In this document: piece after piece, positions 16,872 through 25,011 of the stretch
Position numbering within the stretch: position 1 is the first letter of the stretch
Layout: the number at the start of each line of letters is the position of its first letter
Assembly: GCF_015354405.1 (NCBI RefSeq)
Contig: NZ_JADKYP010000021.1
Coordinates: forward strand, 41,784 to 105,783
Source of the DNA: Nocardia sp. BSTN01
GTDB taxonomy: Bacteria > Actinomycetota > Actinomycetes > Mycobacteriales > Mycobacteriaceae
Length of the DNA: 64,000 nucleotides
Direction of reading: 5' to 3'
Notes under the pieces: model-generated
The model's database searches: none
Seen by the model: only the letters and a program-made list of their open reading frames with translations
Told to the model about the DNA's origin: nothing
Translations under genes and position numbers: made by a program

Positions 16872-18299
16872 GTGCCGGCTTCCCTCGAACTCCCGGGAGT
16901 CGACGTGGAACCACTGACCGAGCAACTGCGCCGCGACCGCGCGGATCGGGCGAGCGCCGTCGCCGCCGCCCTGAGCGCCCGGGATGTCGACGCCGTGGCG
17001 GTCACCTGGGTCGACACCGGCGGTATCGTCCGGATGAAAGCCGTTCCGGTGGAACGTTTCTCGCATGCGGCCGCCTGGGGCATCGGCGCGTCGCCGGTTT
17101 TCGACGCCTTCCTGGTCGACGACTCCATCCTGACCGAACACGTCGCCGGTGGCCCGACCGGGGATCTGCGGCTGTATCCCGACGTCGACCGGGCCACCGC
17201 CGTGGCCGCGCTACCGGGCTGGGGGTGGGCGCCCGCGGATCGCTACACGCAAAGTGGCACCCCGCATGCACGCGATCCCCGGTTGCTGCTGCGCCGGCTC
17301 GTCGCCGAATTGGCCGACGACGGTTACGAACTGCGCACCGCGATCGAATTCGAATGGACGATATCGCGCCCCGACCCACATGACCCGGACACTTTCATCC
17401 CCGCCACCTCGGCGCCCGCCTACGGCATGGCCAGACTCGGTGAATTGGCGCCGTACCTGCGCGATGTGGTGTCGAAGGTGCGCGACAGCGGCATCGGTGT
17501 CGAGCAGATCCATCCTGAATACGAGGTGGGCCAGTTCGAACTGTCGATTGCCTCCGCCGATCCCGTCCGCACCGCCGACAACGCCGTGCTGGTGCGCGAG
17601 GTCGTCCGGGCCGTCAGCCACGCCCACGGATTGCGGGCGACGTTCAGCCCGATGGTCGTGCCCGGTGTCGTCGGCAACGGCGGCCACGTCCATCTGAGCC
17701 TGTGGCGCCAGGGCGTGAATCGGATGTGCGGCGGTCCCGGTCCGTTCGGCATCGGTGCGGAGGGAGAGCACTTCGCCGCGGGGATCCTGGACCATCTGCC
17801 CGCGCTGCTGGCCGTCGGCTGCCCGGCGGTGGCGAGCTATCTGCGATTGCAGCCCAGCCACTGGGCCGGGGTCTTCCGATGCTGGGGGTTGGAGAACCGA
17901 GAGGCCGCCCTGCGCTACATCACCGGAAGCGAGGGAGAACGCGACCGCGCGGCCAATATCGAGATCAAGACCTTCGACGCCGCCGCCAATCCCTACCTGG
18001 CATTGGCGGGCCTGCTGGCAGCGGGCCGGGCGGGCTTGCGCGCGGGCGCGACCCTGCCCGAGCCGGTCGCCGGCGATCCGGCTCGCCTCGACTCCGCCAC
18101 CCGCTCGGCGCGCGGGATCACCCCGTTGCCCACCACGCTCGCGGACGCGGTGGCGGCTTTCGACGCCGACGAGGTGCTCTGGACGGCATTCGGCGACGAC
18201 CTCGCCGACACCATCGGCAGCGTCCGGCGCGGTGAGATCGCGCTGTTCGCCGACGCCACACCCGAGCAGATCACCGACGCGTGCCGGTGGAGGTACTGA
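16872..18299 (+). CDS. Glutamine-synthetase-like ligase (gamma-glutamyl-amine type)
   Basis: The 475-residue protein has the GS N-terminal beta-grasp domain and the C-terminal catalytic domain. Motifs include IEFEWTI with metal-binding glutamates, QIHPEYEVGQFELSI, GNGGHVHLSL and the GLENREAALRY segment. Classical GlnA has GSGMHxH and differs at several of these points. This resembles the GlnA3/GlnA4/PuuA-like enzymes that ligate glutamate to polyamines or ethanolamine. The GTG at 16872 has no good ribosome site; a GTG at 16905 is possible. It seems monocistronic, and the next gene is convergent 13 nt away. Confidence 0.85.
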   Translation: MPASLELPGVDVEPLTEQLRRDRADRASAVAAALSARDVDAVAVTWVDTGGIVRMKAVPVERFSHAAAWGIGASPVFDAFLVDDSILTEHVAGGPTGDLRLYPDVDRATAVAALPGWGWAPADRYTQSGTPHARDPRLLLRRLVAELADDGYELRTAIEFEWTISRPDPHDPDTFIPATSAPAYGMARLGELAPYLRDVVSKVRDSGIGVEQIHPEYEVGQFELSIASADPVRTADNAVLVREVVRAVSHAHGLRATFSPMVVPGVVGNGGHVHLSLWRQGVNRMCGGPGPFGIGAEGEHFAAGILDHLPALLAVGCPAVASYLRLQPSHWAGVFRCWGLENREAALRYITGSEGERDRAANIEIKTFDAAANPYLALAGLLAAGRAGLRAGATLPEPVAGDPARLDSATRSARGITPLPTTLADAVAAFDADEVLWTAFGDDLADTIGSVRRGEIALFADATPEQITDACRWRY

Positions 18300-18312
18300 G
18301 GCGGCGCGGTCG

Positions 18313-18801
18313 TCAGCTCGCCGCCGGCTCGATACTGCCGGCTCGTTCGAGCAGTGCACGCACGAACGCCAGATGGCCGGGCACCACGCCGAACCACACA
18401 TCCGGCGCACGCGTGCCGCGCATGGCCACGAAGGTCGACAGCGCGACGACGCCGTCGCGGATCTCGATCGCCAATTCGCCGTGGAAGCCAAGCCCCGAAT
18501 CGGCCCGCAGCAGAAGACATTCCGGTGCGGAGAAGGTGATGCGCCAGCCGGCGACGGTCTCCGGCGCACCGGGGGTGAGATCGAGTTCGATGCCGGCCCA
18601 CGCCGCACGCAATCGCGCCCGGACCTCTTCGGGGACGTCCTCCATGATCGTGCGGGCCCACTGCTCGGCGGTGCGGCCGGTGGCGGCGGGGGTTTCCAGC
18701 ACGTGGCTGTCGATGTAGACGACGTCGTCCAGGGTGGTGAGGGTGAGCAGTTCGGCGGTGATTCCGCATTGGCGGACGCTGGGGCAGATGTGCACGGACA
18801 T
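18313..18801 (-). CDS. DUF2867/SRPBCC-like small protein
   Basis: The 162-residue protein has a cysteine pair at the N-terminus (HICPSVRQCG) and a single alpha/beta domain. It resembles DUF2867 proteins in its ending (WFGVVPGHLAFVRALLERAG) and in its alternating amphipathic strands (WRITFSAPECLLLRAD). No catalytic residues are evident. ATG 18801 is 8 nt behind AGAAGG. It diverges from the TetR gene across an intergenic region with a perfect palindrome, so it is very likely the target of that repressor. A similar C-terminal domain occurs in the 10804-12276 protein. Confidence 0.7.
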   Translation of the reverse strand: MSVHICPSVRQCGITAELLTLTTLDDVVYIDSHVLETPAATGRTAEQWARTIMEDVPEEVRARLRAAWAGIELDLTPGAPETVAGWRITFSAPECLLLRADSGLGFHGELAIEIRDGVVALSTFVAMRGTRAPDVWFGVVPGHLAFVRALLERAGSIEPAAS

Positions 18802-18832
18802 GACGAGAACCTTCTGGTTTCGGTACTGCACA

Positions 18833-18859
18833 ATAGATACAGAACAGTACTGTATCTAT
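18833..18859. promoter_or_regulatory. TetR operator candidate (perfect 10-7-10 inverted repeat)
   Basis: ATAGATACAG and CTGTATCTAT are exact reverse complements with a 7-nt spacer (AACAGTA). The repeat sits 31 nt from the start of the divergent small gene and 51 nt from the TetR gene, in an AT-rich patch. Size and position are typical for an autoregulated TetR operator controlling both genes. Confidence 0.8.
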
Positions 18860-18910
18860 CGAGGGTGATCTAATCAAGGGCGTATCGAGCCGGTCGAGAA
18901 GGAGGGCGTG

Positions 18911-19459
18911 ATGGCACCACCGGTGCGAACTCCGCGGCGGGCGTGGGTCGATGCCGGACTCTCCGTGCTCGAGCGCCAGGGCCCCGACGCGGTCCGGGTG
19001 GAAGCGCTGGCGGCACAACTCGGAGTGACCCGCGGTGGTTTCTACCGGCAGTTCCGCTCCCGCGACGAACTACTCGAGGCGATGCTCGACGACTGGGAGC
19101 GCCGTGCCGTCGACGATGTGCGCGAACAGGTCGAACGCGAGGGCGGCGACCCGAAGCGCAAGATCCGGCGGGCGGGCACGCTCACCTTCGCCGAGGATTT
19201 GACGCCGTTGGACCTCGCCATCCGGGCCTGGGCCCGGCGCGACCCGGCCGTGGAGGCGCGGCTGCGGAAAGTGGACAACGCCAGAATGGACTACCTGCGC
19301 ACCCTCCTGCGGAACTCCGGAGTCGCCTCGCAGGACGTGGAAGCGGTTGCGCTGCTGTCTTTTTCGATGGTCATCGCCAATCACCTGATCAAGGCCGAAC
19401 ACCCCGGGCAGAGCAGATCGGATGTGCTCGCCCACGCCGCGCGGCTGCTGTTCGACTGA
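18911..19459 (+). CDS. TetR-family transcriptional regulator
   Basis: The 182-residue protein has the N-terminal TetR helix-turn-helix (AGLSVLERQG, then LAAQLGVTRGGFYRQFRSRD at residues 35-54). A helical ligand-binding domain of normal length follows. I picked ATG 18911 rather than the GTG one codon earlier, because GGAGG needs the 5-nt spacing this gives. It is divergent from the DUF2867-like gene across a perfect palindrome and probably represses both. The methyltransferase begins 21 nt after its stop and may be co-transcribed. The inducer is unknown. Confidence 0.9.
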   Translation: MAPPVRTPRRAWVDAGLSVLERQGPDAVRVEALAAQLGVTRGGFYRQFRSRDELLEAMLDDWERRAVDDVREQVEREGGDPKRKIRRAGTLTFAEDLTPLDLAIRAWARRDPAVEARLRKVDNARMDYLRTLLRNSGVASQDVEAVALLSFSMVIANHLIKAEHPGQSRSDVLAHAARLLFD

Positions 19460-19480
19460 CCGCGCGGGCATACTGGCGGG

Positions 19481-20287
19481 GTGAGCGATGAACAAGGCGT
19501 TCCGTCCTTCCACATCGACCAGGTCGACCACCCGGAACAAGACCTGATCGTCCGAATACTCGACAATCAGGCCGCCCTACCCGGCGTGGTGCGGATGCGC
19601 GAATGGGCACGCGCCGCGCTGGACCTGCGATCCGGCGAAGCGGCCCTCGATCTGGGCTCGGGCACCGGCACCGAAGTGGTCGAGCTGGCCGCTCTGGTGG
19701 GGGAGTCCGGGCGGGCCATCGGTATCGACCCGAATCCGTCGATGCTCACGGTGGCCCGCGAGCGCGCCGCCGACGTGAAGGCCGAATTCATCGAGGGATC
19801 GGCCTACGATCTGCCGCTGCCGGACGCATCCGTCGACGCGGTTCGCTGCGAGCGGGTCTATCAGCACCTCGACGATCCGGCGAAGGCCACCGCCGAGATC
19901 GCGCGGGTACTGCGGCCGGGCGGACGGGTGGTGCTGATCGACAGCGACTGGTCGACGGCGATCTTCCATCCCGGCGATCCGGAGGTTGTCGCGGCCTTGC
20001 AGCAGCGGATGGAAACCAACAGTCCGAATCGCAACTCCGGCAGGCATTTACGAGGTCGGCTGGTCGACGCGGGGCTGGTGATCGACGATATCGGTTCCGA
20101 GGCCGTGATCTGGGAGCCGGAGGCGATCCTCCCGATGTTCACGGCGGTCACCGAGCGAGGTGTGGCCGACGGATTGATCACCGCCGCCCAGCGCGATCGC
20201 GTTCTCGCCGATGTCCGGCGTGCTGCCGAGAGCGGCGACTACCACTTCTCGGTGACCATGTTCGCGGTGGTGGCGCACAAACCCTGA
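19481..20287 (+). CDS. Class I SAM-dependent methyltransferase
   Basis: The 268-residue protein has the methyltransferase motif I ALDLGSGTGTEVVELA at about residues 52-67. The acidic loop GIDPNPSMLTVARERA and post-motif segment DAVRCERVYQHLDD follow, matching UbiE/Methyltransf_11 enzymes. The substrate cannot be deduced. GTG 19481 lacks a separate ribosome site, which fits translation coupled to the TetR gene ending 21 nt upstream. The convergent antiporter ends 7 nt beyond its stop. Confidence 0.85.
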   Translation: MSDEQGVPSFHIDQVDHPEQDLIVRILDNQAALPGVVRMREWARAALDLRSGEAALDLGSGTGTEVVELAALVGESGRAIGIDPNPSMLTVARERAADVKAEFIEGSAYDLPLPDASVDAVRCERVYQHLDDPAKATAEIARVLRPGGRVVLIDSDWSTAIFHPGDPEVVAALQQRMETNSPNRNSGRHLRGRLVDAGLVIDDIGSEAVIWEPEAILPMFTAVTERGVADGLITAAQRDRVLADVRRAAESGDYHFSVTMFAVVAHKP

Positions 20288-20294
20288 CCGTGGC

Positions 20295-21443
20295 TCACGG
20301 CGCGACCGGATCCGCCACCGGCGGCCGTCGCGCCGCGAGCGCGGCAGCCACCGCCGCCGCGACGATCGTCACCAGCGCACTCAGCATCATCGCCGCCGCC
20401 TCGGCCGGAACCAGCACATGCAGCTGGGTGCCGACGGTGACGGCCGCGACCGGCACACCGATCTGAGCGGCGGCCAGCGCGCCGAAGGTGACCGGCTGTC
20501 CCAGCGTCCGCATGAGCAGATGTACCAGCAGCGCACCGGCCCCCATTGCGAATCCGAGCAGGATCAGCCGCGGCCGGTCGGCGAATTCCCGCAGATTCAG
20601 CCGGGCGCCCAGCCAGACGAAGAACAGGGGAGCCAGGAATCCGTCGGTCGCGGCGAACAATTGCCGCGCCACCCGGCGCGGTTCGCCGACGGCCGCGACG
20701 GCCAGTCCGGCCGCGAACCCGGCCAGCATGATCGAGACGTGCGTGCGGGTGGCGAGGGCGGCGATCCCGAACACGATGGCCAGACTGACCCGCAGTTCGA
20801 GGGCGAATTTGCGGCGCTCGGAGACCCGGTGCGCACGCCGGCGCAGGCCGGAGCGTTCCAGCCACCGCAGCAGGAAGAACAACAGCAGCGCGGTGCCGAT
20901 CACCGCCAGCGCGCCCAGTGCCGCGCGTTCGGCATTTCCCGCGTCGATCACCAGCGGTAGCGCGACGATCGACGCGGTGTCGGCGATCGCGACCTGCGCC
21001 GTGAGCTCCAGCACCGATCTGCCGTGCAGCCCTTGGGAATCGATGATCGGCAGCACCAGTGCCGCGGAGGAGGAGGTGAGCAGCACCGCATAGATCGCGC
21101 CGTGTCCGGTGTCGAAGAACCCGGCCAGCAGGGAGCCGACGACGGCCGCGGCCGCACCGACCAGCACGGCGCGTACGGCGCCGATTCCGAGTGCCGAGCG
21201 GATCCGTGGATCGCGAATCGGAACATGGGTACCCGCCACGAACATCACCAGCGCGAAACCCATATCGGCCAGGAAGGCGAACACCGGATCCGAGGCATCG
21301 AGCAGCCCGAATCCGGTGACGCCGCAGATGATTCCGGCCAGCAGTTCGCCGACGATCACCGGTATGTGCCAGGCTTCGCGCCACGCCAGCAACGGTCCCG
21401 CCAGCCCGAGCGCCAGCACCAGGGCCAGGGTGGACAAACTCAT
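20295..21443 (-). CDS. Cation/proton antiporter (CPA2/Kef-type membrane protein)
   Basis: The 382-residue protein is almost entirely membrane-embedded, with about 11-12 hydrophobic helices. It has Na/H-exchanger-type features: LLAGIICGVTGFGLLD in the second helix, AQVAIADTASIVALPL in the centre and unwound-helix segments typical of the fold. It probably exchanges Na+ or K+ for H+. No RCK/TrkA-N or UspA domain is attached, unlike longer Kef proteins. ATG 21443 follows AGG by 5 nt. It appears monocistronic. Confidence 0.85.
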   Translation of the reverse strand: MSLSTLALVLALGLAGPLLAWREAWHIPVIVGELLAGIICGVTGFGLLDASDPVFAFLADMGFALVMFVAGTHVPIRDPRIRSALGIGAVRAVLVGAAAAVVGSLLAGFFDTGHGAIYAVLLTSSSAALVLPIIDSQGLHGRSVLELTAQVAIADTASIVALPLVIDAGNAERAALGALAVIGTALLLFFLLRWLERSGLRRRAHRVSERRKFALELRVSLAIVFGIAALATRTHVSIMLAGFAAGLAVAAVGEPRRVARQLFAATDGFLAPLFFVWLGARLNLREFADRPRLILLGFAMGAGALLVHLLMRTLGQPVTFGALAAAQIGVPVAAVTVGTQLHVLVPAEAAAMMLSALVTIVAAAVAAALAARRPPVADPVAP

Positions 21444-21547
21444 CGGTGCCTACTTCTTCCGCTCGACCTGCTGCCGCTCGACGTCGTGCACACTGTCCGC
21501 CGCGCAACACTCCCGGTCACGCCGACACGCCGTCGCCTGCTGTCCGG

Positions 21548-21587
21548 CGCCGTGCCCGGCCGCATGCGCGGAGAGCCGGGCACGGCG
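21548..21587 (-). terminator. Strong GC hairpin after the 21593-22303 gene
   Basis: CGCCGTGCCCGGC (21548-21560) and GCCGGGCACGGCG (21575-21587) are exact 13-bp complements with a 14-nt loop. They start 5 nt beyond the minus-strand stop at 21593. No T tract follows, as is common for actinobacterial terminators. It separates the glycine-zipper genes from the antiporter gene. Confidence 0.7.
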
Positions 21588-21592
21588 AGGGC

Positions 21593-22303
21593 TCAGTGCG
21601 TGACGCCCTGGGCGTGTTCGGCCTGCAGCTGGTTGTACTTCTGTGTGCCCGCGGCGATTCCGACCGGAATGGCGACCGCGATTCCGCCGACACTCGCACC
21701 GAGACCGCCCACCGCGACCAGGCCGACCAGGCAGGCCGCGGCCATCGCGGGGACGGTCATGGTGCCGGCGGTGGCGACGGAGATCAGGGTGCCCCCGGTG
21801 GCGATACCCAGCGGGCAACCGATGGCCGCGCCGATCACCGAGCCGGCGATACCGCCGACCGCCATCGCCAGACCCATGTGCGGTCCGGCCGCCGCGACGG
21901 CCTGGTTGAGGTCCGACAGCTGCGTGTCGGCGACCTGATTGGGCTGTGCCGCAGTGGTTTCCACGGTACCGGCGACGGTCTGGGACGGCGTCGCCGGCGG
22001 GGCGGAGTCGGCGGTCGCGGGAACCTCGATCGGAGTTCCGAGCAGTGTCCTACCGGCGCCGTCGCGAATGTCGAACTGTCCGGGGCGCACCGCCACCGCG
22101 CCGAGCGGAGTCTGTAGCGCCGCGGTGCCGGTGGTCGTATCGTCCTGGTAGTGGATGCCGGCACCCAGGTCGGTACTGGTCCAATTCGATTGCGGGGCAA
22201 CGGGTGCGGGGGCGACGGTCTCGCCCTGGGCGGCCCCGGCCGCCGCGACGACGGCGGTGGCCAGCAGGGTGGATACGGCGATGGTCCGGGTGGTGGTCTT
22301 CAT
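21593..22303 (-). CDS. Secreted glycine-zipper protein, paralogue of 22339-22851
   Basis: The 236-residue protein has a Sec signal (TTTRTIAVSTLLATAVVAAA, cleavage near residue 28) and a beta-rich middle (IHYQDDTTTGTAALQTPLGA). The C-terminal 90 residues are glycine-zipper-like and hydrophobic: GSVIGAAIGCPLGIATGGTL followed by AAACLVGLVAVGGLGASVGG. Such segments insert in or line membranes. ATG 22303 is preceded by GGAAG with 5-nt spacing. The downstream neighbour on the minus strand is a terminator hairpin. The GCPLGxxTGGTL motif is shared with the adjacent gene, so the pair probably arose by duplication. Function is unknown. Confidence 0.8.
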   Translation of the reverse strand: MKTTTRTIAVSTLLATAVVAAAGAAQGETVAPAPVAPQSNWTSTDLGAGIHYQDDTTTGTAALQTPLGAVAVRPGQFDIRDGAGRTLLGTPIEVPATADSAPPATPSQTVAGTVETTAAQPNQVADTQLSDLNQAVAAAGPHMGLAMAVGGIAGSVIGAAIGCPLGIATGGTLISVATAGTMTVPAMAAACLVGLVAVGGLGASVGGIAVAIPVGIAAGTQKYNQLQAEHAQGVTH

Positions 22304-22338
22304 GAATTCTTCCGCTCTGATCGGTGGGCGAGTGTCGA

Positions 22339-22851
22339 TTACCGTGCGTTGGCGTCGGCCGGCATCGACTGTGCGATCAGGCCTTTGGAATGGAGCGAGT
22401 TGTATTGGTCGCCCACCGCGTTCGCCAGGCCCGGTCCGCCGGTGACGATGCCGCCGGCCATGCCACCGAGGAAACCGAGTGTGCCCGCGCCGAGAATGCA
22501 TCCGCCCACGATGCCGATCGGGGTCAGCACCGGCACCGGAATGGTCAGCGTGCCGCCGGTGATGGCGCCGAGGGGACAGCCGACGGCCAGGCCGGCCGCC
22601 GTGCCCACGACCTGGCCGACCGTCGAGTCGTTGGCCCACGCACCGGCGATGGTGTCGAATGCGTTCAGATATTCGGTGGTCGGATCGACCGGTGTACCGG
22701 CGGGGTCGGCCGGATCGGCCGGTGTGCCCTGTTCGCCCGCGACCGTGGCGGTCGCGGGCGACCCAGACTCGGCGAAGGCCGGAGCGGCGATGCCGATCGT
22801 GGCGGATGTGGCGAGAACCGCGATCGCGGCTGCGCGAATGACGTGACGCAT
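22339..22851 (-). CDS. Secreted glycine-zipper protein, paralogue of 21593-22303
   Basis: The 170-residue protein has a signal peptide (RHVIRAAAIAVLATSATIGI, cleavage after PAFA at about residue 27) and a short acidic Pro/Asp linker (GTPADPADPAGTPVDP). A glycine-zipper domain follows, built from GTAAGLAVGCPLGAITGGTL and CILGAGTLGFLGGMAGGIVT. ATG 22851 follows AGAAAGAAG. The next gene starts 35 nt downstream on the same strand, so the paralogues are probably co-transcribed. Proteins of this shape recur in Nocardia and Rhodococcus as uncharacterised secreted proteins (recalled, not searched). Confidence 0.8.
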   Translation of the reverse strand: MRHVIRAAAIAVLATSATIGIAAPAFAESGSPATATVAGEQGTPADPADPAGTPVDPTTEYLNAFDTIAGAWANDSTVGQVVGTAAGLAVGCPLGAITGGTLTIPVPVLTPIGIVGGCILGAGTLGFLGGMAGGIVTGGPGLANAVGDQYNSLHSKGLIAQSMPADANAR

Positions 22852-22988
22852 GATTCTTCTTTCTCGATGCCTGATATCGCCCGTGCCCTCTCGGTTGGTG
22901 AACCGAGGGTTCTCACGAGCCGTCCGTACATTAACCACCCGCGCTTCGCGCCGGCGCGGGGGCGGTCGGAGTGATCAGGCGGAGAGAT

Positions 22989-24197
22989 CTACATCGGCAC
23001 CACGGTTTTCAGCCAGCCGGTCCGGCGCAGATCGAAGGCCTCGTAGGCGTCGATCATCGACTGCGGTTCCGCGTGCTGGGTGATGAACCGGGTGGGATCG
23101 AGATCGCCGCGCCCCACCTTGTCGAGCAGACCGGGCACATAGCGATGGTGATTGCAGTTGCCGCCCTGCACGGTGAGATTGCGGTTGAGGACGCCCCCGA
23201 GCGGGAATCGGTCGAAGGTGGGCGGGTATACGCCGATCACCCCCACCGAACCGGCCTTGGCGACCGCCTGCACCGCCCAGCGCCCGGCCAGGCTCGGTGC
23301 GTCGCCGACCAGCCACTGACCGGAATCGGTATTGCCCTCGGGTGCGGCGAGCCGGCGTTCTTCCTCGAAGACGTCGGTCTCGACCGGCAGGTGGTCCGCC
23401 GCCGGTCCCTGCTCGGGCCGTTGGGCGTCGACTCCGACCGCGTCGATGACGCGATCGGCGCCGATCCCGCCGGTCAGTTCGCGGGTCACCTCGACCGGAT
23501 CCTCCCGGTGGAAGTCGATCGGTTCGGCGTTCTGGGCGCGTGCGGTCTCGAGCCGGTCGGCGATCCCGTCGACGACCAGCACCCGGCCGGCGCCCTGCCG
23601 AAAGGCCGATGCGACCGCGCACTGCCCGACCACGCCCGCGCCGAGAACCAGCACGGTGTCGCCCTCGCTGACCTGCGCGAGCCGGGCGCCGAACCAGCCG
23701 GTCGGCAGCACGTCGGAGACCATGATCGCCTGGTCGTCGGAGACACCTTCGGGCACCTTGACCAGGGTGTTGTTCGCGTACGGGATGCGTGCGTACTCGG
23801 CCTGCAGGCCGTCGACCGGTCCGGTGGTCTCCGGACCGCCGAAGAAGCTGGTGCCGGCCAGCGGGCCGTTCGGATTGGCCGTATCGCATTGAGCGGTATA
23901 GCCGCTGCGGCAGTACGCACAGTGCCCGCACGACACCGTGGAGCACACGACCACGCGATCGCCCGGCGCGAATCCGCGCACCGCCGAACCGGTGTCGACG
24001 ACCGTGCCGACGGCCTCGTGGCCGAGGACGGTGCCGGGCACCATGCCGGGCATCGTGCCGCGCACCAGATGCAGATCGGTACCGCAGATCGCGGACGAGG
24101 TGATCTGCACGATGGCGTCGGTGGGTTCCTGGATCTTCGGATCGTCGACGACGTCGAGACGGATATCGCCGACGCCGTGCCAGACAACTGCTTTCAC
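22989..24197 (-). CDS. Zinc-dependent alcohol dehydrogenase (formaldehyde-dehydrogenase-like)
   Basis: The 402-residue medium-chain dehydrogenase has the catalytic-zinc site CGTDLHLVRG and GHEAVG. It also has the four-cysteine structural zinc loop CGHCAYCRSGYTAQC and the Rossmann motif VLVLGAGVVGQCAV. Its length and the segment of about 50 extra residues after the Rossmann core resemble glutathione-independent formaldehyde dehydrogenases. The substrate remains open. GTG 24197 follows GAGGAG with 5-nt spacing, which rejects a longer open frame reaching 24665. It looks monocistronic. Confidence 0.9.
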   Translation of the reverse strand: MKAVVWHGVGDIRLDVVDDPKIQEPTDAIVQITSSAICGTDLHLVRGTMPGMVPGTVLGHEAVGTVVDTGSAVRGFAPGDRVVVCSTVSCGHCAYCRSGYTAQCDTANPNGPLAGTSFFGGPETTGPVDGLQAEYARIPYANNTLVKVPEGVSDDQAIMVSDVLPTGWFGARLAQVSEGDTVLVLGAGVVGQCAVASAFRQGAGRVLVVDGIADRLETARAQNAEPIDFHREDPVEVTRELTGGIGADRVIDAVGVDAQRPEQGPAADHLPVETDVFEEERRLAAPEGNTDSGQWLVGDAPSLAGRWAVQAVAKAGSVGVIGVYPPTFDRFPLGGVLNRNLTVQGGNCNHHRYVPGLLDKVGRGDLDPTRFITQHAEPQSMIDAYEAFDLRRTGWLKTVVPM

Positions 24198-24310
24198 GTT
24201 CACTCCTCGATAGCCGGGTCGGATGTGTACTCGTGGCGGGCGCTGGGGCCGGTCACTGGACGCCCTACCCCGGGGGCGCCGAGGTATTCCGGCGCGGCTC
24301 GTGCGAAAAC

Positions 24311-24335
24311 GGTTCGATTCGCACCCGCCGGGTAT
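24311..24335 (+). promoter_or_regulatory. Candidate SigB/SigF-type promoter upstream of STAS-CheB-CheR operon
   Basis: GGTT at 24311 and GGGTAT at 24330-24335 are separated by 15 nt. This matches the general-stress sigma pattern GTTT-N15-GGGTA of actinobacteria except for the -35 third T. It lies 149 nt upstream of the STAS gene in an otherwise empty 24198-24483 gap. Such promoters commonly drive genes with STAS and anti-sigma domains, which supports but does not prove it. Confidence 0.4.
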
Positions 24336-24483
24336 GCGGTGAACAGGCGTCGTCGAGGCGCTCGCACAGCCGCTCGGGCGACCACCCGGGGCCCGGTTCT
24401 CTGTTACAAAGGAAGGTGGGTCCGCTTCCGGCGCAGGGGTAGCGTGGCGAGCGGGGCCGTATTCGAAACTGCTTGGAGGAGAG

Positions 24484-25002
24484 ATGTTTCCGAGCGAAGG
24501 GGAGTCGCAACCGGGGTCGGGGCCGCTGTTCGGCGTGGCCGCGCACGCCGAGGGCGTCCCGCGGCCTGATCTGAGGGCCGTCGTCCGGGAACGCTCGCAT
24601 GCCGCGATTCTGTGCTTCCGCGGTGAGGCCGACACCGCGGCGCTGGCCGTGTGGCGAGAGCACATCCGTTCGGGTGCGGCGGTCGCGCGCCGCGCCGGCG
24701 GTCATCTGGTGATCGATACGACGCGATTGAGGTTTCTCGGCTGGCGCGCATTGGCGGTCCTCGCCGAGGAGGCCGACCGGCTTCCGGTCGATCTTGCGCT
24801 CGTCAGTACCAGTCCGACGGTCGCCCGCATGGTGGACGCCGGCGATATCGATGCCCATGTGCCGCTGTACGGCACCGTCGTGGAGGCACTGGGGCCGGTG
24901 GGGCCCGTCGGCCCCCCGCAGCCGGCATCGGGTGCCCCGTCCGTGTCGTCTCGCGGTCGCAGCCGGCCCTCGGTCCGGACCGCCTGTCCGAAAGCCGAGT
25001 GA
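24484..25002 (+). CDS. STAS-domain protein (anti-sigma-factor-antagonist-like)
   Basis: The 172-residue protein has one STAS domain at about residues 35-135 (AAILCFRGEADTAALAVW; LVIDTTRLRFLGWRALAVLA). The segment where classical antagonists carry the phosphorylated DSSG serine reads LGWRA, so it probably cannot be switched by the usual kinase phosphorylation. The C-terminus is a disordered Pro/Ser/Arg tail. ATG 24484 follows GGAGGAG. The CheB-type gene starts 9 nt later, so the product likely works with the methylesterase and methyltransferase that follow. Confidence 0.8.
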   Translation: MFPSEGESQPGSGPLFGVAAHAEGVPRPDLRAVVRERSHAAILCFRGEADTAALAVWREHIRSGAAVARRAGGHLVIDTTRLRFLGWRALAVLAEEADRLPVDLALVSTSPTVARMVDAGDIDAHVPLYGTVVEALGPVGPVGPPQPASGAPSVSSRGRSRPSVRTACPKAE

Positions 25003-25011
25003 TCGCGCCTC

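Noticed and set aside
24311-24330. GGTTCGATTC resembling a tRNA T-loop
   Set aside because: The flanking bases do not pair as a T-stem, and no acceptor, D or anticodon arms can be drawn around it; it reads better as part of a promoter-like element.
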